Of a stretch of 64,000 nt of DNA, positions 51,756 to 63,130 are shown in pieces. How positions within the stretch are numbered: the stretch's first letter is position 1; each line of letters opens with the position of its first letter. Under the pieces are notes generated by a model. That model ran no database searches and was not told the origin of the DNA. It saw nothing but the letters and a program-made list of their open reading frames with translations. The position numbers and the translations under genes are program-made. Source of the DNA: Anoplopoma fimbria (Eukaryota > Chordata > Actinopteri > Perciformes > Anoplopomatidae). The stretch covers positions 9,542,219 through 9,606,218 of the forward strand of contig NC_072472.1 in NCBI RefSeq assembly GCF_027596085.1, read 5' to 3'.

Positions 51756-51869
51756 ATGCAGCCAGGTGTTGCAGTGGGATCCATCTCCACCCCGTTGTTT
51801 ACATGCTGTAATTGGATTTTCCATCATTTCCATCATTTCCAGCAGCAGCAGCAGCAGCAGCAGCAGTAG
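51756..51869 (+). CDS. Upstream ORF with C-terminal polyglutamine in the arhgap26 leader
   Basis: An ATG with G at -3 opens 37 codons ending in TAG at 51867-51869, 96 nt before the arhgap26 start. The last nine codons are CAG, so the peptide would end in nine glutamines (MQPGVAVG...FHHFQ-rich). It lies in another frame from the main ORF and does not overlap it. Two shorter ATG-initiated uORFs lie in the same leader (51593-51631 and 51803-51811). Several uORFs suggest restrained or regulated translation of arhgap26. This assumes that transcription starts upstream of 51590. Confidence 0.4.
   Translation: MQPGVAVGSISTPLFTCCNWIFHHFHHFQQQQQQQQQ
51840..51866 (+). repeat. (CAG)9 trinucleotide repeat
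   Basis: Nine perfect CAG units lie in the arhgap26 leader, followed by pyrimidine-rich TCC/TTC runs to about 51935. The same units are the glutamine codons of the upstream ORF. Confidence 0.95.
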
Positions 51870-51965
51870 ATCAGGGGTTTCCTCCCTCCTCCTCCTCCAA
51901 CTCCTTCTTCTTCTTCTTCTTCCTCCTCCTCCTGTGTTTGTGGCCGGGTCGTCTGGGTAAAGAAG

Positions 51966-52119
51966 ATGGGACTACCTGCTCTGGAGTTCAGTGACTGCTA
52001 CTTTGACAGCCCGCAGTTCAGGGAGAGGCTCAAGTCACACGAGCTGGAGCTGGACAAGACCAACAAGTTCATCAAGGAGCTGATCAAAGACGGCAAGGCT
52101 CTGATCCAGGCTTTAAAAA
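51966..52119 (+). CDS. arhgap26: arhgap26 (GRAF1) first coding exon
   Basis: The ATG (51966) sits in a strong context, AAGATGG. It opens 51 codons plus one base, then donor gtaagt at 52120. The product starts [20 protein letters not shown] and continues into [20 protein letters not shown]. This is the N-terminal start of the BAR domain of the GRAF family. ARHGAP26 is a BAR-PH-RhoGAP-SH3 protein that senses or shapes membrane in clathrin-independent endocytosis and stimulates GTP hydrolysis by RhoA/Cdc42. The paralogs ARHGAP10 and ARHGAP42 share the MGL..LEFSD start, but [19 protein letters not shown] and the fgf1 neighbour point to ARHGAP26. The phase-1 exit matches the family. No exon 2 (NLSSAKRKF-like) was found before the window ends. 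Confidence 0.92.
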
Positions 52120-52133
52120 GTAAGTGGAGGTGG

Positions 52134-52172
<39 letters not shown>

Positions 52173-52326
52173 ATAATTAACCCAGATCAGTATTTTGGTG
52201 CATGGTGGTTTTGTGGGAATGAGTCACAAAAAGGCTTTGAAAAAGTTGAGATGCCTTCAAGGTGTTGGAGGCTTCTGTGGAGGTCTTATCTCAGTTACAT
52301 TGGCATCAAATGGAAAAGCCAACCTT

Positions 52327-52329
<3 letters not shown>

Positions 52330-52386
<57 letters not shown>
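52330..52386 (+). repeat. (GT)n microsatellite
   Basis: 57 bp of GT. A shorter GT run lies at 52139-52168, only 20 bp after the arhgap26 exon 1 donor. Confidence 0.97.
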
Positions 52387-52390
<4 letters not shown>

Positions 52391-55300
52391 GATAAAGCAC
52401 ATTTCAGAAGTTAAGAGACAAGGCGGGTGAATGTGAGTGACCCCTGAAGCTGTCAGCACATTTGTTCCCACCAGCTTTCATTATGAGGCATTTGGAGGGG
52501 GAGGTGGGGTGTGTAGTGTATGTTGTATGTACTCACACTGATAGATACTGTGCTAAATGACTTCATGTTGTTTAATGTTGATAAAGGAATGAACTACCAG
52601 AACGTCCATGGCATGAAATAGCTTTGACACAAGGGGGTGAATCAAAGTTTGCTTCTTTTTTTGGGGGGGGTTAATTAATGGTGTAAATGGAAACCTGGAC
52701 AGGTGGGTACCAGGGCTATGGGCAGAGATGCTAAATGGAAGAAAATGTTCCAGTATAAAAAAAATCCAAATGGTTATTTTTAAGTATAATAACACTAGAT
52801 AGGATTATGTTTAGGTAGTCTAGGAGTTATGTTAGGTTCTGGGTTTTGTTATGGTTATGGAATGTTTCTGACTGGATCCATACAAACACAGGACTGTATC
52901 TTTGAGCAAGATGTTCAGTATAATACATGTAACTTCTAACTTGTTTCTCTGAAGTTGAATTTCAGAATCTATTCTCATGGAAAATTTGCATTCGTATGAA
53001 AACACGTATAAATGGTGATAGTTGGGAAGTGTGGTTGTCCGTAGGTATCCATAGTCAGTGTATGACCTTCAGTAGATGATGGTCGGCATGCTCCCAGTCT
53101 GGAGAAACAGAAAGCATAAAGAAATATCCTCCATGCTCTCTTCATAGCCACTAGACTCCACTGACAAAAACAGTCATTTGACCTTGCAGGACACAGAAGT
53201 CACTGGTCTTCTGCTGCTGTGATAAGTATGTTTGTTTCTGTTGTTTTGTAAGTTTGGTGAATCTGAACTCACCCGTTTAAAACACAGAAGTCTCAAAATA
53301 ACACAAACAAACTGATTGATAGAGGCAATGATAGACCAGACACTTCTGTTTCCTGCTAGGTAAAATTACTGTTTTTGTCAATGTAGTCTTGAACCTTTTG
53401 AGGAGAGCATTGATTAGGCTGCAGTTCTCCATCGATAAAGGCTTTCTGATAGCAAGGTACAGCAGTTGAAATATTCTAAATATAGTTATGTGCACTTTAA
53501 TGTGGCTAAAATACATTTTGCTTCTGTCCCCATCCACAGCAGTACATTGCTATGCTCCTATACCATACATTCCAAATCTGTCTTGGCGAATAGAGTTGCA
53601 TAAAGTAGAGATTAAAGTCCTTAAAAGTGCTTAGAAAAAAAGGAAAAAACGCTTCCAAGTGGACCTCAGTAAATCATATTGATCCGGGTTAAGATCTAAC
53701 ATTATTATCAGCTTGATATTTTATATCAGCTAATCGATATCCTCCAGGAGATGAAGGTGATTTGTGTGTTGGACTGTTAAAGAGTTTCATTTCTGATTTC
53801 TGTATCAATGAAGGAATGTTTGGTGGTAGATCTTTGCTGTCATGTGGTCTAAATAATGGATCAAATGTCACTAACCTGTCAAAATGTTTTTAATGGATTT
53901 TGTTGAGTCAAATGGAAAATGGACAGATGAATAGATATTGAGTTTGTGTTGTTATCCAAGTACTCTTCAGTCTTTCACTTGTTTCAACAGTTTAAACTAT
54001 ATGTGTTAAAAAAGTTTGCATGCTAGTTTGCATGTTGCAAAGCTCCTCATGCACACCACTGATACTGCAGATATACTATTGTCTTTAGGTACATAGAGTA
54101 TTTTTCACACTGCTCTTATAGAGATAGACAAATCATTGATAGTCCAGCCGGCCAGTTCACCTGAATTTTCCACCCCCTGTGTTATCAGCTCTACATTTTT
54201 TTTTTTTAAAACAAACTAGCTCAGTCCTCACTACAAAGCTCTGTCAGCTGATGTGTGACTATGAACACAATTCTTCCTTTGTCCATAGGTGAGATCTAGA
54301 AATCATTCAGCATGGCCTGGTTTACCATTGCAGCAGGGCGCTGCCTAACAAAGAGCAAGTTAGCAGATTTTTTTCAGGTGAATCTTTTTATACCTGCACT
54401 ACACAGCGTTTTCTTTTGCCCTTTGCTGGCACACGAGATGAATCCGTTCCAAAAGGTCTTTTCTAACAGCACTTTGAAGTTCACAATGCAGCAGTAAATC
54501 TTCCCTGCTGCATCTTTTCTACACACCTTGACCTCCTCTGCTCTTCTTGAGGCACTGAGAGGATGTGAGACTGTCCTGGGAAGCCCCTAATGTTTTGTTA
54601 GTGACTAATTGCTGCTGGAGGAGAAGACCCAAAGTTTCCTGACAGCTTTCACATGATTTTTTTGTTGTAATGACTGCATTCATGTTAAGGAGAAAGTGAA
54701 ACATTTACAGTATGCTTCTCAGGACTAATGCAGTGCTACTGTGGATTTAATGGAGCAGTCACTTCATTCTCTGGGTTTCTCAGAACAGTTTAATGATCTG
54801 TATAGGGTTAGACAATATGATGATATAGACCGGAGAGACAATATATAAATATAAAAAATAAATACAAATATTTTCCTATAATAAATATAAATAATATGAA
54901 TATAAATATGACTGTAGTCAGGGATTGTTATATACAGTTTATACCAAGTTTTCTGTCTCTTAATGTAACTGGTTTTAAAATAACTGCTTTATAGAAATAC
55001 TGTAATACAGGTTTATTATCAATGTGATGAGGTGTGTTGACTAGTTAGTTTTTATTTATTTCACATTTAGATTTATATATATTTTGCCACAACAAACGTT
55101 CCAATCAGTATTTTGAATTGATTGAATTTACTGTATAATGTTGTATATCAAAATGAAATTGCATACATATAGTGTATGTCACTTTATATTAACACAAACA
55201 TTAGGCCGCCAGTTTATCAGGTACAGAAACAGATTAGATGTGTTTTAGTTATTTAGCGTACCCCTCAATTATATGGATGGGGACAAAATAATAGAAACAC

Positions 55301-55539
55301 CTTTTATAACGCAATACAGTTCAACACAAACTGCAGACTCAAAAAATGACCATAAAGTTGAATCAACACCTCTCTACATTCAAACCTTTCTGAAGTTAGA
55401 ATTGATTTCAAGACTGTTGTATTCTACTGCATTAGTTTTAGCTCATGTGAAGCCTTCAGTATAGACTTTGGAAACCAAAGTCTCCCTTGAATTAAGTACT
55501 TTTGGAGATGGCACATGCAGTGGCGCACACACACAGATA

Positions 55540-55590
55540 CAAACACACATATATATATATCTATCTATATATATATATACTTAGAGACAC
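55540..55590 (+). repeat. Mixed CA/TA/TCTA simple repeat
   Basis: ACACACAT passes into (AT)n, CTATCTAT and (AT)n again. Confidence 0.85.
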
Positions 55591-56506
55591 AAATGTGTGT
55601 GTTCGCCAGATGTCATTTAAGGGCACATCTAGCTTGTTATTACCGAGCCTGTAGAAATGTTTGCTTCTCTGCTCCACCTCTAACATGACTCGGCTCAATC
55701 AGACAAACAAACCCTAATTGGCAGCTTGGCATTCACTGGTGCTGTGAGGGGAAACGAGACACGGTGTTTAGACAGTTTATGTGACCCAGACACACGATGT
55801 TGCCATGTTGTCGGCTCAAAGTGTAAAGAGCTATAGAGTTATTTTTGAAGTTCAAGGTCACTTGGGTGGAGAGTTGGTTGCGGGGCGTCTGAGTGGTGCT
55901 CTTTACTTTTCACAATGCATCCCTTCTGTTTCTTCACTATATCTCACTATCTTCACTATGTAATGCTGCAGGAAGCAATGTGTAGAATGGCCAACCAGAT
56001 CTAGTTTGGTGTTGCACTCATTCAAACACGCCCAAAGCTTCCCATAGATGGTGTAAAATGATAAACATGTTTTATTATATATTATTGCCATCAAATCCAC
56101 CAGTTAGCCATCACGTACACTATCAAATGTTCAGTTCTGTTATTTAAAAAAATCTTTTTTAGTCTATGTTTAATTAGTATAAATTTAGTTTGAAGACAGA
56201 ATTATTTTAATATCTGCAACTTTTGACTGTGATTATTTGCATCAGAATCAGCAGGCAAACCTTAACAGTTCAACCAAAAGTCAAGCAGGCGAGTAGTAAT
56301 CTGTGAAGTTTATTGAACAATCCAAGTATGCAGTAATAAAACAATGTCAGAACATGGAACTGTACAAATCTTATGCCTATTGGCGTTGAGTCCCAGGGCT
56401 CAGACGTCATGGACTAGTTCCTCACAATGAGGTCATCGTCAGCTGCACTGACAGCGCTGCTTCCCGGATTAAGACACGTAACATTCAAACTGTCAGGCAC
56501 AGTTGT

Positions 56507-56609
<103 letters not shown>

Positions 56610-56695
56610 TGTAGAGTTAAAGAGTGACTTATCATTCTGTCATATAGACCTCTTTGTGCACTGTGTATATAGCCTACTATGTGTGTGTCTTTGTA

Positions 56696-56737
<42 letters not shown>

Positions 56738-57608
56738 TCCTGACCTTCAACGGGCTGACGTGATGCTAATTGATGGAGGGTTGGAGGACAGAGTCACTGT
56801 GCAGTGACAAAGAAGTAAATGGTTCATTGCCAAAGAAACAAATGTGTGCTATAACGAATATTTTGTCAAAATCTTTTGAAACATACCATCTCAACTTTGC
56901 ACTAAAGCCAGAATATCATGATGAAACTACAGGACTACTCATATATAAGGTCTAGATTTGGTTTAAGCTTGAGAGGATGTCTCCAAAATAGTGATTAAAA
57001 CAAACGTTGTAGTAAATCAATAAATATACGGCTTGACGAGGAAGTCTGTCTCTGGTTTAATTTGGACAGAAATGGGTGAAAGCTGAACCGTAACATTTTC
57101 AGGGACTATTTTGGCCCTTTGTAATTGTCCAGATTTAGCCAATTAAACAATGCCTGTAGCCCTTTGGAGAAATACTTGATGCCTAAACTTTTATAAACGG
57201 AGCCCAAAACTAAAATTACCCCCCAAGAGCCACTGCTGTATGCTAAATGACATAGTAAACTGGTTGTCCTGAACTTTAAAGTACAGTAAATGTATCACAG
57301 ACTTGACCCCCACGTATGCTCCGTTGTGTGCGGCCTGTTACCGGTTAAAAACAGCCCTCCACCCATTAGCACCGTCTTGATAATGGCTTTGTTTTCACGC
57401 CTTTACTCTAGCTTTTCAAACTGAACCATTAACTGCCCCTCTTGTAACCTCACAAACAAGCCGCAAGCGATGAGAGCGTTTTTCTAAATGGTCCCAGAGA
57501 AGGAGAAGTGGGAACTCCCTGCAACGGACCACGAGCACCGTTACGATCCATATCTCTCTCAATCTCCTTCTCTCTTTACCTTACTGTCTTTTGGTTTTTT
57601 TCCCGCAG

Positions 57609-57626
57609 CCACCTACTGTGCTGTTG
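57609..57626 (+). other. Candidate 18-nt microexon in arhgap26 intron 1
   Basis: A long pyrimidine run ending tttcccgcag is followed by 18 nt (CCACCTACTGTGCTGTTG) and a consensus donor gtgagt. After the phase-1 end of exon 1 it would read T-T-Y-C-A-V and keep the frame. The signals are good, but I know of no such exon in ARHGAP26. Confidence 0.15.
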
Positions 57627-58046
57627 GTGAGTAATACGAAGGGTAATAGCAGTCATTCAGTGGCTCGGCTGTCATCTGTGCTGATAGATGAGGGTCACGC
57701 ACACACACAAACGCACACCACACCATGGCTAATTCTCTCCTGGCTGATGGAGGGAGGGAACCCTCTTTTAAAGAGGTCCAGCGCAAAGGACGAGTATGTG
57801 CCAGGGGCAAAAGAGGAGGTGGGGGTGTTGTTGTCTTTCACAATGGTGTTTAAAAGACCGACATGGCCTTATTTTCTACTATAGAGGAGCACAGCAATCT
57901 AGGTTGCGAAGAGGAGGGGAAGAGGAGGGGAAGGGGGGAGAGGATGGAGGAGGAGAGAGGCAAGGAGCGGGGAGAGAAAAGCGAGACGGGGTGCCACTGT
58001 CTGTAGGCATTCCTCTGCAGACGTCACGAAGGAACAAAGAGGAGGG

Positions 58047-58147
<101 letters not shown>

Positions 58148-58308
58148 GCATGGAGCATTTTATCTACAGTTATTAATATTCTGCATCTGCATGTGTGTTT
58201 CCCATTATACCAGTACATTTCTGCTCGTGAGAATGTGTGTGTGTGTGCTCTGTGAACATATATGTACGCAAGTGTGTGTGCGCATGTTGCCACTGCAGTG
58301 CAGCACAG

Positions 58309-58339
58309 TGGGGGTTGGGGGTGGGGGGTGGGGGGGGGT
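58309..58339 (+). repeat. G-quadruplex-capable G tract
   Basis: Four G runs of about 5, 5, 6 and 9, separated by one or two T residues, satisfy the G4 pattern on the plus strand. It lies on the non-template strand of arhgap26. Confidence 0.85.
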
Positions 58340-58442
58340 CTTCCTCGAGCTGTGACGTAGCGTGGAGGAGAAGGAAATTAGGGCACGACTTAGCCCGGCT
58401 CTGGTGCCATTGTTGCTTCGCTTTTGTCAGGGCAGACTGTCT

Positions 58443-58443
<1 letters not shown>

Positions 58444-58530
<87 letters not shown>

Positions 58531-58602
58531 CACACACACACACACACTCACACACTCACACACACACACGCACGCACGCACGCACGCACGCATACACGCA
58601 CA
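58444..58602 (+). repeat. Compound (AC)n(GCAC)n microsatellite
   Basis: About 125 bp of AC with TC and GC interruptions passes into (GCAC) units at about 58569-58592. The longest simple repeat in the window. Confidence 0.97.
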
Positions 58603-59645
58603 GTCACTGACTTTAAACATCAAACTGGATGAAAATGACATATTTGTCCTAAAATAAACTTAAATAGCACCAAGACCCACATTCAGAATTTTGCAACAGT
58701 TTATGATCATATGTTGCAAAACACTGGATGTTTTTATAAGAATAAAAGACACATTTGCCTGAACACATTTAGACATTGGCAGCCACACACTTTAACTCCT
58801 CATGCATGGGTTGCAATGGTCTTTTTGCTCTTGCACAACAGGTTGCATTCATTGAGAACAGCTATTTGCCTGGTACATCTATAATGAATAAGCTTGTAAA
58901 ACCCGAATAAGATCATGAATCGGGTCTTGGAGTGTATTTAAAATGCACTTTGTTGCATAAATGGCATGTGTAGCCTAAAGTGTATATATATAGATTGAAA
59001 ACATGTATGGGCCATAACAAAGTGTGCCGTTTCATCTCATTAGCTGGATCTTTGATGTGGAGTGTTGTCCCTGGACTCCATCTGGACTGAAGCTGGTAAA
59101 TATTTTAGGTAGAGGGATTATTTAGTAACACTGCCCGGCAATGATACTTTGACTCAGCTTCGTATTACTTACTTGTATGAATTCTCTCACTACAACATAG
59201 GACTTCATTTCCTGGTAAGCCACATACAATATCGGCCACGAAGAGTCACACCTGCGGATTTAACAAGATGACATATTTCCTTCCTTTCAAGGCAGATGTT
59301 GCTGCTACTAAATGTTAATGTTCACACATGCAACCTTTACCAACGGTTTAACTTCCTTGCATATTAATTTACAGAGGTCAGAAAGAGGAATGTGGAGATA
59401 TAGAAATATATTTTAGAGATTTACTGGGTTAGATAGAAAAACGTGTCATCAGAGGAACTGAAAGAGGAACTGCAAAATAAACGTTTGTTTTCTCATGGTA
59501 TAGTTATTACCCTAACTATGGGTATTACCCTACAGCGACGCATTTATTATAATTCAACATTTAAGAGTAAATGAAACTGTATAGAAGGAAGTAGGATTTA
59601 CACATTAATAGCAGTATTTTTTAATTTGAATCTCTTGCGCTTCAG

Positions 59646-59900
59646 CACAAGTACCACATCACCTTCAGTGGTGGAGATGCTCCTCTGACGCTTACAAGTA
59701 AGCTAATTGCGGAACTGTCAGCGAACATCTGTGGTGTGACTCTAAACATAAGTACATACAGAAGCCTCAACCTCACCTCGCTCGGCCACAAAGTCACAGT
59801 TCTCTTTGAGGAGAACGCTGTGACAATATCAGGATCTCTAATGCTGATCATCGTTAGTGAAATAGAAAATGACCAAACAAGTGGCATCCTATTTGACTGA
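59646..59900 (+). CDS. Unassigned 84-codon candidate terminal exon
   Basis: A pyrimidine-rich acceptor (atctcttgcgcttcag) is followed directly by 84 sense codons and TGA (59898-59900). The frame is closed by a TAA just upstream of the acceptor, so it needs splicing. The peptide begins HKYHITFSGGDAPLTL. It contains SANICGVTLNISTY and NLTSLGHKVTVLFEENAVTI, and ends TSGILFD. It alternates hydrophobic beta-like stretches with two N-glycosylation motifs (NIS, NLT), and its composition is more protein-like than the neighbouring sequence. I do not recognise the family. It could be a terminal exon of an unknown nested gene, a decayed pseudogene or chance. A minus-strand 178-codon frame overlaps it and looks less protein-like. 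Confidence 0.25.
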   Translation, partial: HKYHITFSGGDAPLTLTSKLIAELSANICGVTLNISTYRSLNLTSLGHKVTVLFEENAVTISGSLMLIIVSEIENDQTSGILFD

Positions 59901-60246
59901 TCATTTTTTATCACATTTTTCACATGTACACATATTAAATTGAGATTAAATGTGAGCACATAAAAAAACGTTCCCATTTCGGCAGATAAAGTTGAAAACA
60001 AACAAAACAAACGTGTCGAACTCTGTTTGTACATCACAGTGAAGGTCAAATATTGTAGTGACGTAACAATGAGCAAAACACTGGAGGGGGACTTTAAGGA
60101 ACAGCCATGGTTGAGTGTGTGGAAAAATGTTTTATCTGGTTCACTAAATGAATTGTTTAAATCTGTTAATGAGTACATTTAGTATAAAGAAAGAAAAACG
60201 GCAAAAGAAAAAAGAACTTCCTTGGAGGACTAATCATGGGGGAATT

Positions 60247-60356
<110 letters not shown>

Positions 60357-61034
60357 CTTAAGGTCATTTGTAACTTTATCCGGGCGACACCTTGTTCCAC
60401 CTGACTGTGTGTACTTTGTGCCTCTGCAGCTGCACAGAATAAATGCCCATCTTAACAAGTTATGGTGTAGTTCAGTCCAGGCACTTTCCTTTCATTGAAT
60501 TAAATGAAGCAGTCTTCCATTGAGCTGAGATAATGCCTCTTGTAATCTAATAAAAAAACAACTTGATTCAAGAATGTTCTCGACTTGAATTTCAGTTTCT
60601 TCTTACTGCTACAGCTATCCGCCTTGTTCTCCCTTAATGTTGGAAAAGGCAGTGTTGTAGTACTCTGGATCGGTCTCAAGTCTCTTCTCGGAATCATCTG
60701 CATTTTTATTTGGTATCGGATAAAGAGGACTCTGGATTTTATTTCAAGACCACAACTGCAGGGATTTAATTAAAAATGCATTGTGTGATTTATTTGTTGA
60801 CAGCATTACTAGAAAACAAATAAATAAGCCCCATACATAAAATACCCCTCTGAAATGCCTTTTAAGTATTTTATCAAGACATTTCTCACGGTACACATAC
60901 ATAAACACATTTACAGTATATGGCAATAAGATTTGAAGAGGAATCTTGAATGTGGATCTGTGAGATCAATTTGAGGAGTGCCTTTGGTTTTCATGTTCCA
61001 CATTATATCCTAAGTGTGTCATGCAGTGTGGGAC

Positions 61035-61135
61035 TCACACCGGTCTGGTCTTGGTCTTGATTTGGTCTTAACCCCTAAAGTCTATGATCTTGGTTTAGGT
61101 TGTCTTGGCGACTACAACACTGGGAGATGTTTCTG
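61035..61135 (+). repeat. Degenerate TCTTGGTCTTGA repeat, family B, copy 2
   Basis: GGTCTGGTCTTGGTCTTGAT units are followed by CTTGGTTTAGGTTGTCTTGG and the diagnostic end CGACTACAACACTGG. Same orientation as the copy at 17.7 kb. Confidence 0.55.
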
Positions 61136-62595
61136 TAAAACCAGAAAAATGGCAAAATGTGATTGATCTTAGAAAAATATTACTCAAAGGGTAAAGCTGA
61201 CGTTTAGGGACAAGCACAGTTTTGCTGGCTACGCATGAATTTGATCACATTACTGTACTCTTAAGATCATAAAGCACTATGAATGAAGCAGGAAGAGAAA
61301 AGGGAACTCTGAAGAACCTGATTGCTGCTGTTCGGTCATAAAAGAGACGGCTGTGCATTTCACAGCTGCTTAACAACCTGCTTCTATTGCACGAGGTTAT
61401 GGACACAAATTGTTTAAGTGGAGCTGTTTTAACAGCAGTTGGAGGGTGGTGAATTATCACCCCCACCCTGGTCCTCCTGCAAAACAAAAGAACAGCAGCA
61501 TGATGGAGCTTTAATTTCAAGTTTCTGTCACTTGAAAATAAATGATAACTTAAAGACAGAGAATGGTTTTAATCTTGTTCAAGAAGCTGAAATCTACGGT
61601 TGAACTGCACCCTAATGGGCGTGGTAATGGAAACAAAAGCTGGCTTTCTGGCTACAAGTCTGAACTCATTTTATTGATAATTTGAATGAAATAGAGCTTA
61701 AGGGAAATGCTTTGAGATGTGTTTTAATTTCACTGCCTGTAGGCCACCAGGAAGAGTCAAAGGTTCATACTCTGTTCATGTGAGTACATCCATGTGCTTG
61801 AGCGTGTGTGCTGTCTCTGTAGATCTGAACTATAATCATAGGTCCTTTTTCTTTTTTAATTGGTTTACTTTAATAGCAATGAGCCTTATTTCAGTGTCAC
61901 ACCTGCCAGCTGGATAATGTTAAATCATAAAGTGTCACAAGATCTGAATGACTTTTTTTGCTGAATTTTATGATGCTTGAAGAGGAAACATGCTTTACTG
62001 TAATAATGCCCAGCTTTTCCAAAACAAGAAGCTCCTGACTAAGGTTAATTATTGAATACAATGGGAATGAAATGCAGTTTTCTTTTCTATCCTTGAGGGG
62101 AAATAAATGTCAGAGGAAGACAGGGAGATTAATATGACCCTTAAGCTCAAGGTTACCTTTACCTCCTTAGCCTGCAGTGCTGAGCTGTCAGTCCCAAATT
62201 CAAGACGTGGATGATAATGAACTAGAAACTCTCAGCCCGCGGTGGAGTCGAGGAGTCTTGTTGAACCACTTCAACAAGAAACGTTTGACTTCTATAGAAC
62301 TCGAATGCTACCAGGAACACTTACAGTAGGCGAACTAGCCTGACAGGTGTGGCTCAAGTCAGGCCTGAAATACACAAAGACACCTACTTCTGCCTACTCT
62401 CACACTTATATCCACACATGCTGACACATGCTGTTGATAAAATAGCTATGTTCCTCCCACATCAAAGCTCTTAAAGTGACTCAGAGCAAAGGGAGAAGAG
62501 CCAGTGATACAAGTCAGAGGCCGGCGTGGTGTTTGGTATCCAGCCTCTTTTCAGGGCACTGTGAGTCTGGAGGTTAGACGGCAGGTTAAAGCAGG

Positions 62596-62616
62596 TTTTT
62601 TTTTTTTTTTTTTTTT
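62596..62616 (+). repeat. Poly-T run
   Basis: About 21 consecutive T residues. Could be the A tail of a minus-strand retroposed element, but no target-site duplication was identified. Confidence 0.85.
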
Positions 62617-62794
62617 GTCCAAGAGGGACGATACTGTCTTTCATAGAGGAGAGGAGGACAACTCCACTCTGTTGGGTTTAAGAAGTGACTCAGATTCCAA
62701 TCACTAGGGTTTTGGTGTTTTGAAAGCTTACTTTCTTGTCAGCATGAAGGAGTAAAAGCATTTGGGCACTTTACATTATCCTGATTTAATTTAT

Positions 62795-63130
62795 TCAAGT
62801 ACTATCATTAAGTAATGTACTTAAGTATCAATTTTAAGGTACTTGTGCCTTACTTTCATGTCAGTTAATTCTTCTACAATTGAGACAGAAATATTGTACT
62901 TTTTACTTCACTTCACCTATTTGACAGTTAAGAAATCCTTTAAACTTTCTGATTTTATGTAGAAAACTTAAAATGAGCTCATAAAAGATGCTTTGTTAGA
63001 ACTTAAACTTTGACATTAGATCCACCATGACCAACTCCAACATTAAAATGCTACTTAACAAATATGTCATATAGAATAACACTCTCAGGCACATTCCCTG
63101 CATAGTGATTAGTTATTAATTTTGTATATA
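62795..63130 (+). repeat. Teleost dispersed repeat, family A, copy 2 (plus)
   Basis: It begins TTATTCAAGTACT and AAGGTACTTGTGCCTTACTT. It continues through ATTGTACTTTTTACTTCACT and CCACCATGACCAACTCCAAC to ATTAAAATGCTACTTAACAA and GGCACATTCCCTGCAT. This is collinear with the reverse complement of 7000-7345 and matches a widespread teleost repeat. Confidence 0.65.

Noticed and set aside
51724..51960. 78-codon frame reaching to just before the arhgap26 ATG
   Set aside because: It begins at GTG, not ATG, and is mostly Ser/Leu from CAG/TCC repeats. The ATG-initiated uORF at 51756 is the supportable one.
58444..58602. CRISPR-like array
   Set aside because: Simple (AC)n/(GCAC)n repeat in a vertebrate genome. 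There are no spaced direct repeats with unique spacers.
59642..60178. 178-codon minus-strand open frame
   Set aside because: The longest non-repeat frame, but it has no recognisable domain and overlaps a more protein-like plus-strand frame. It is probably the antisense shadow plus chance extension.
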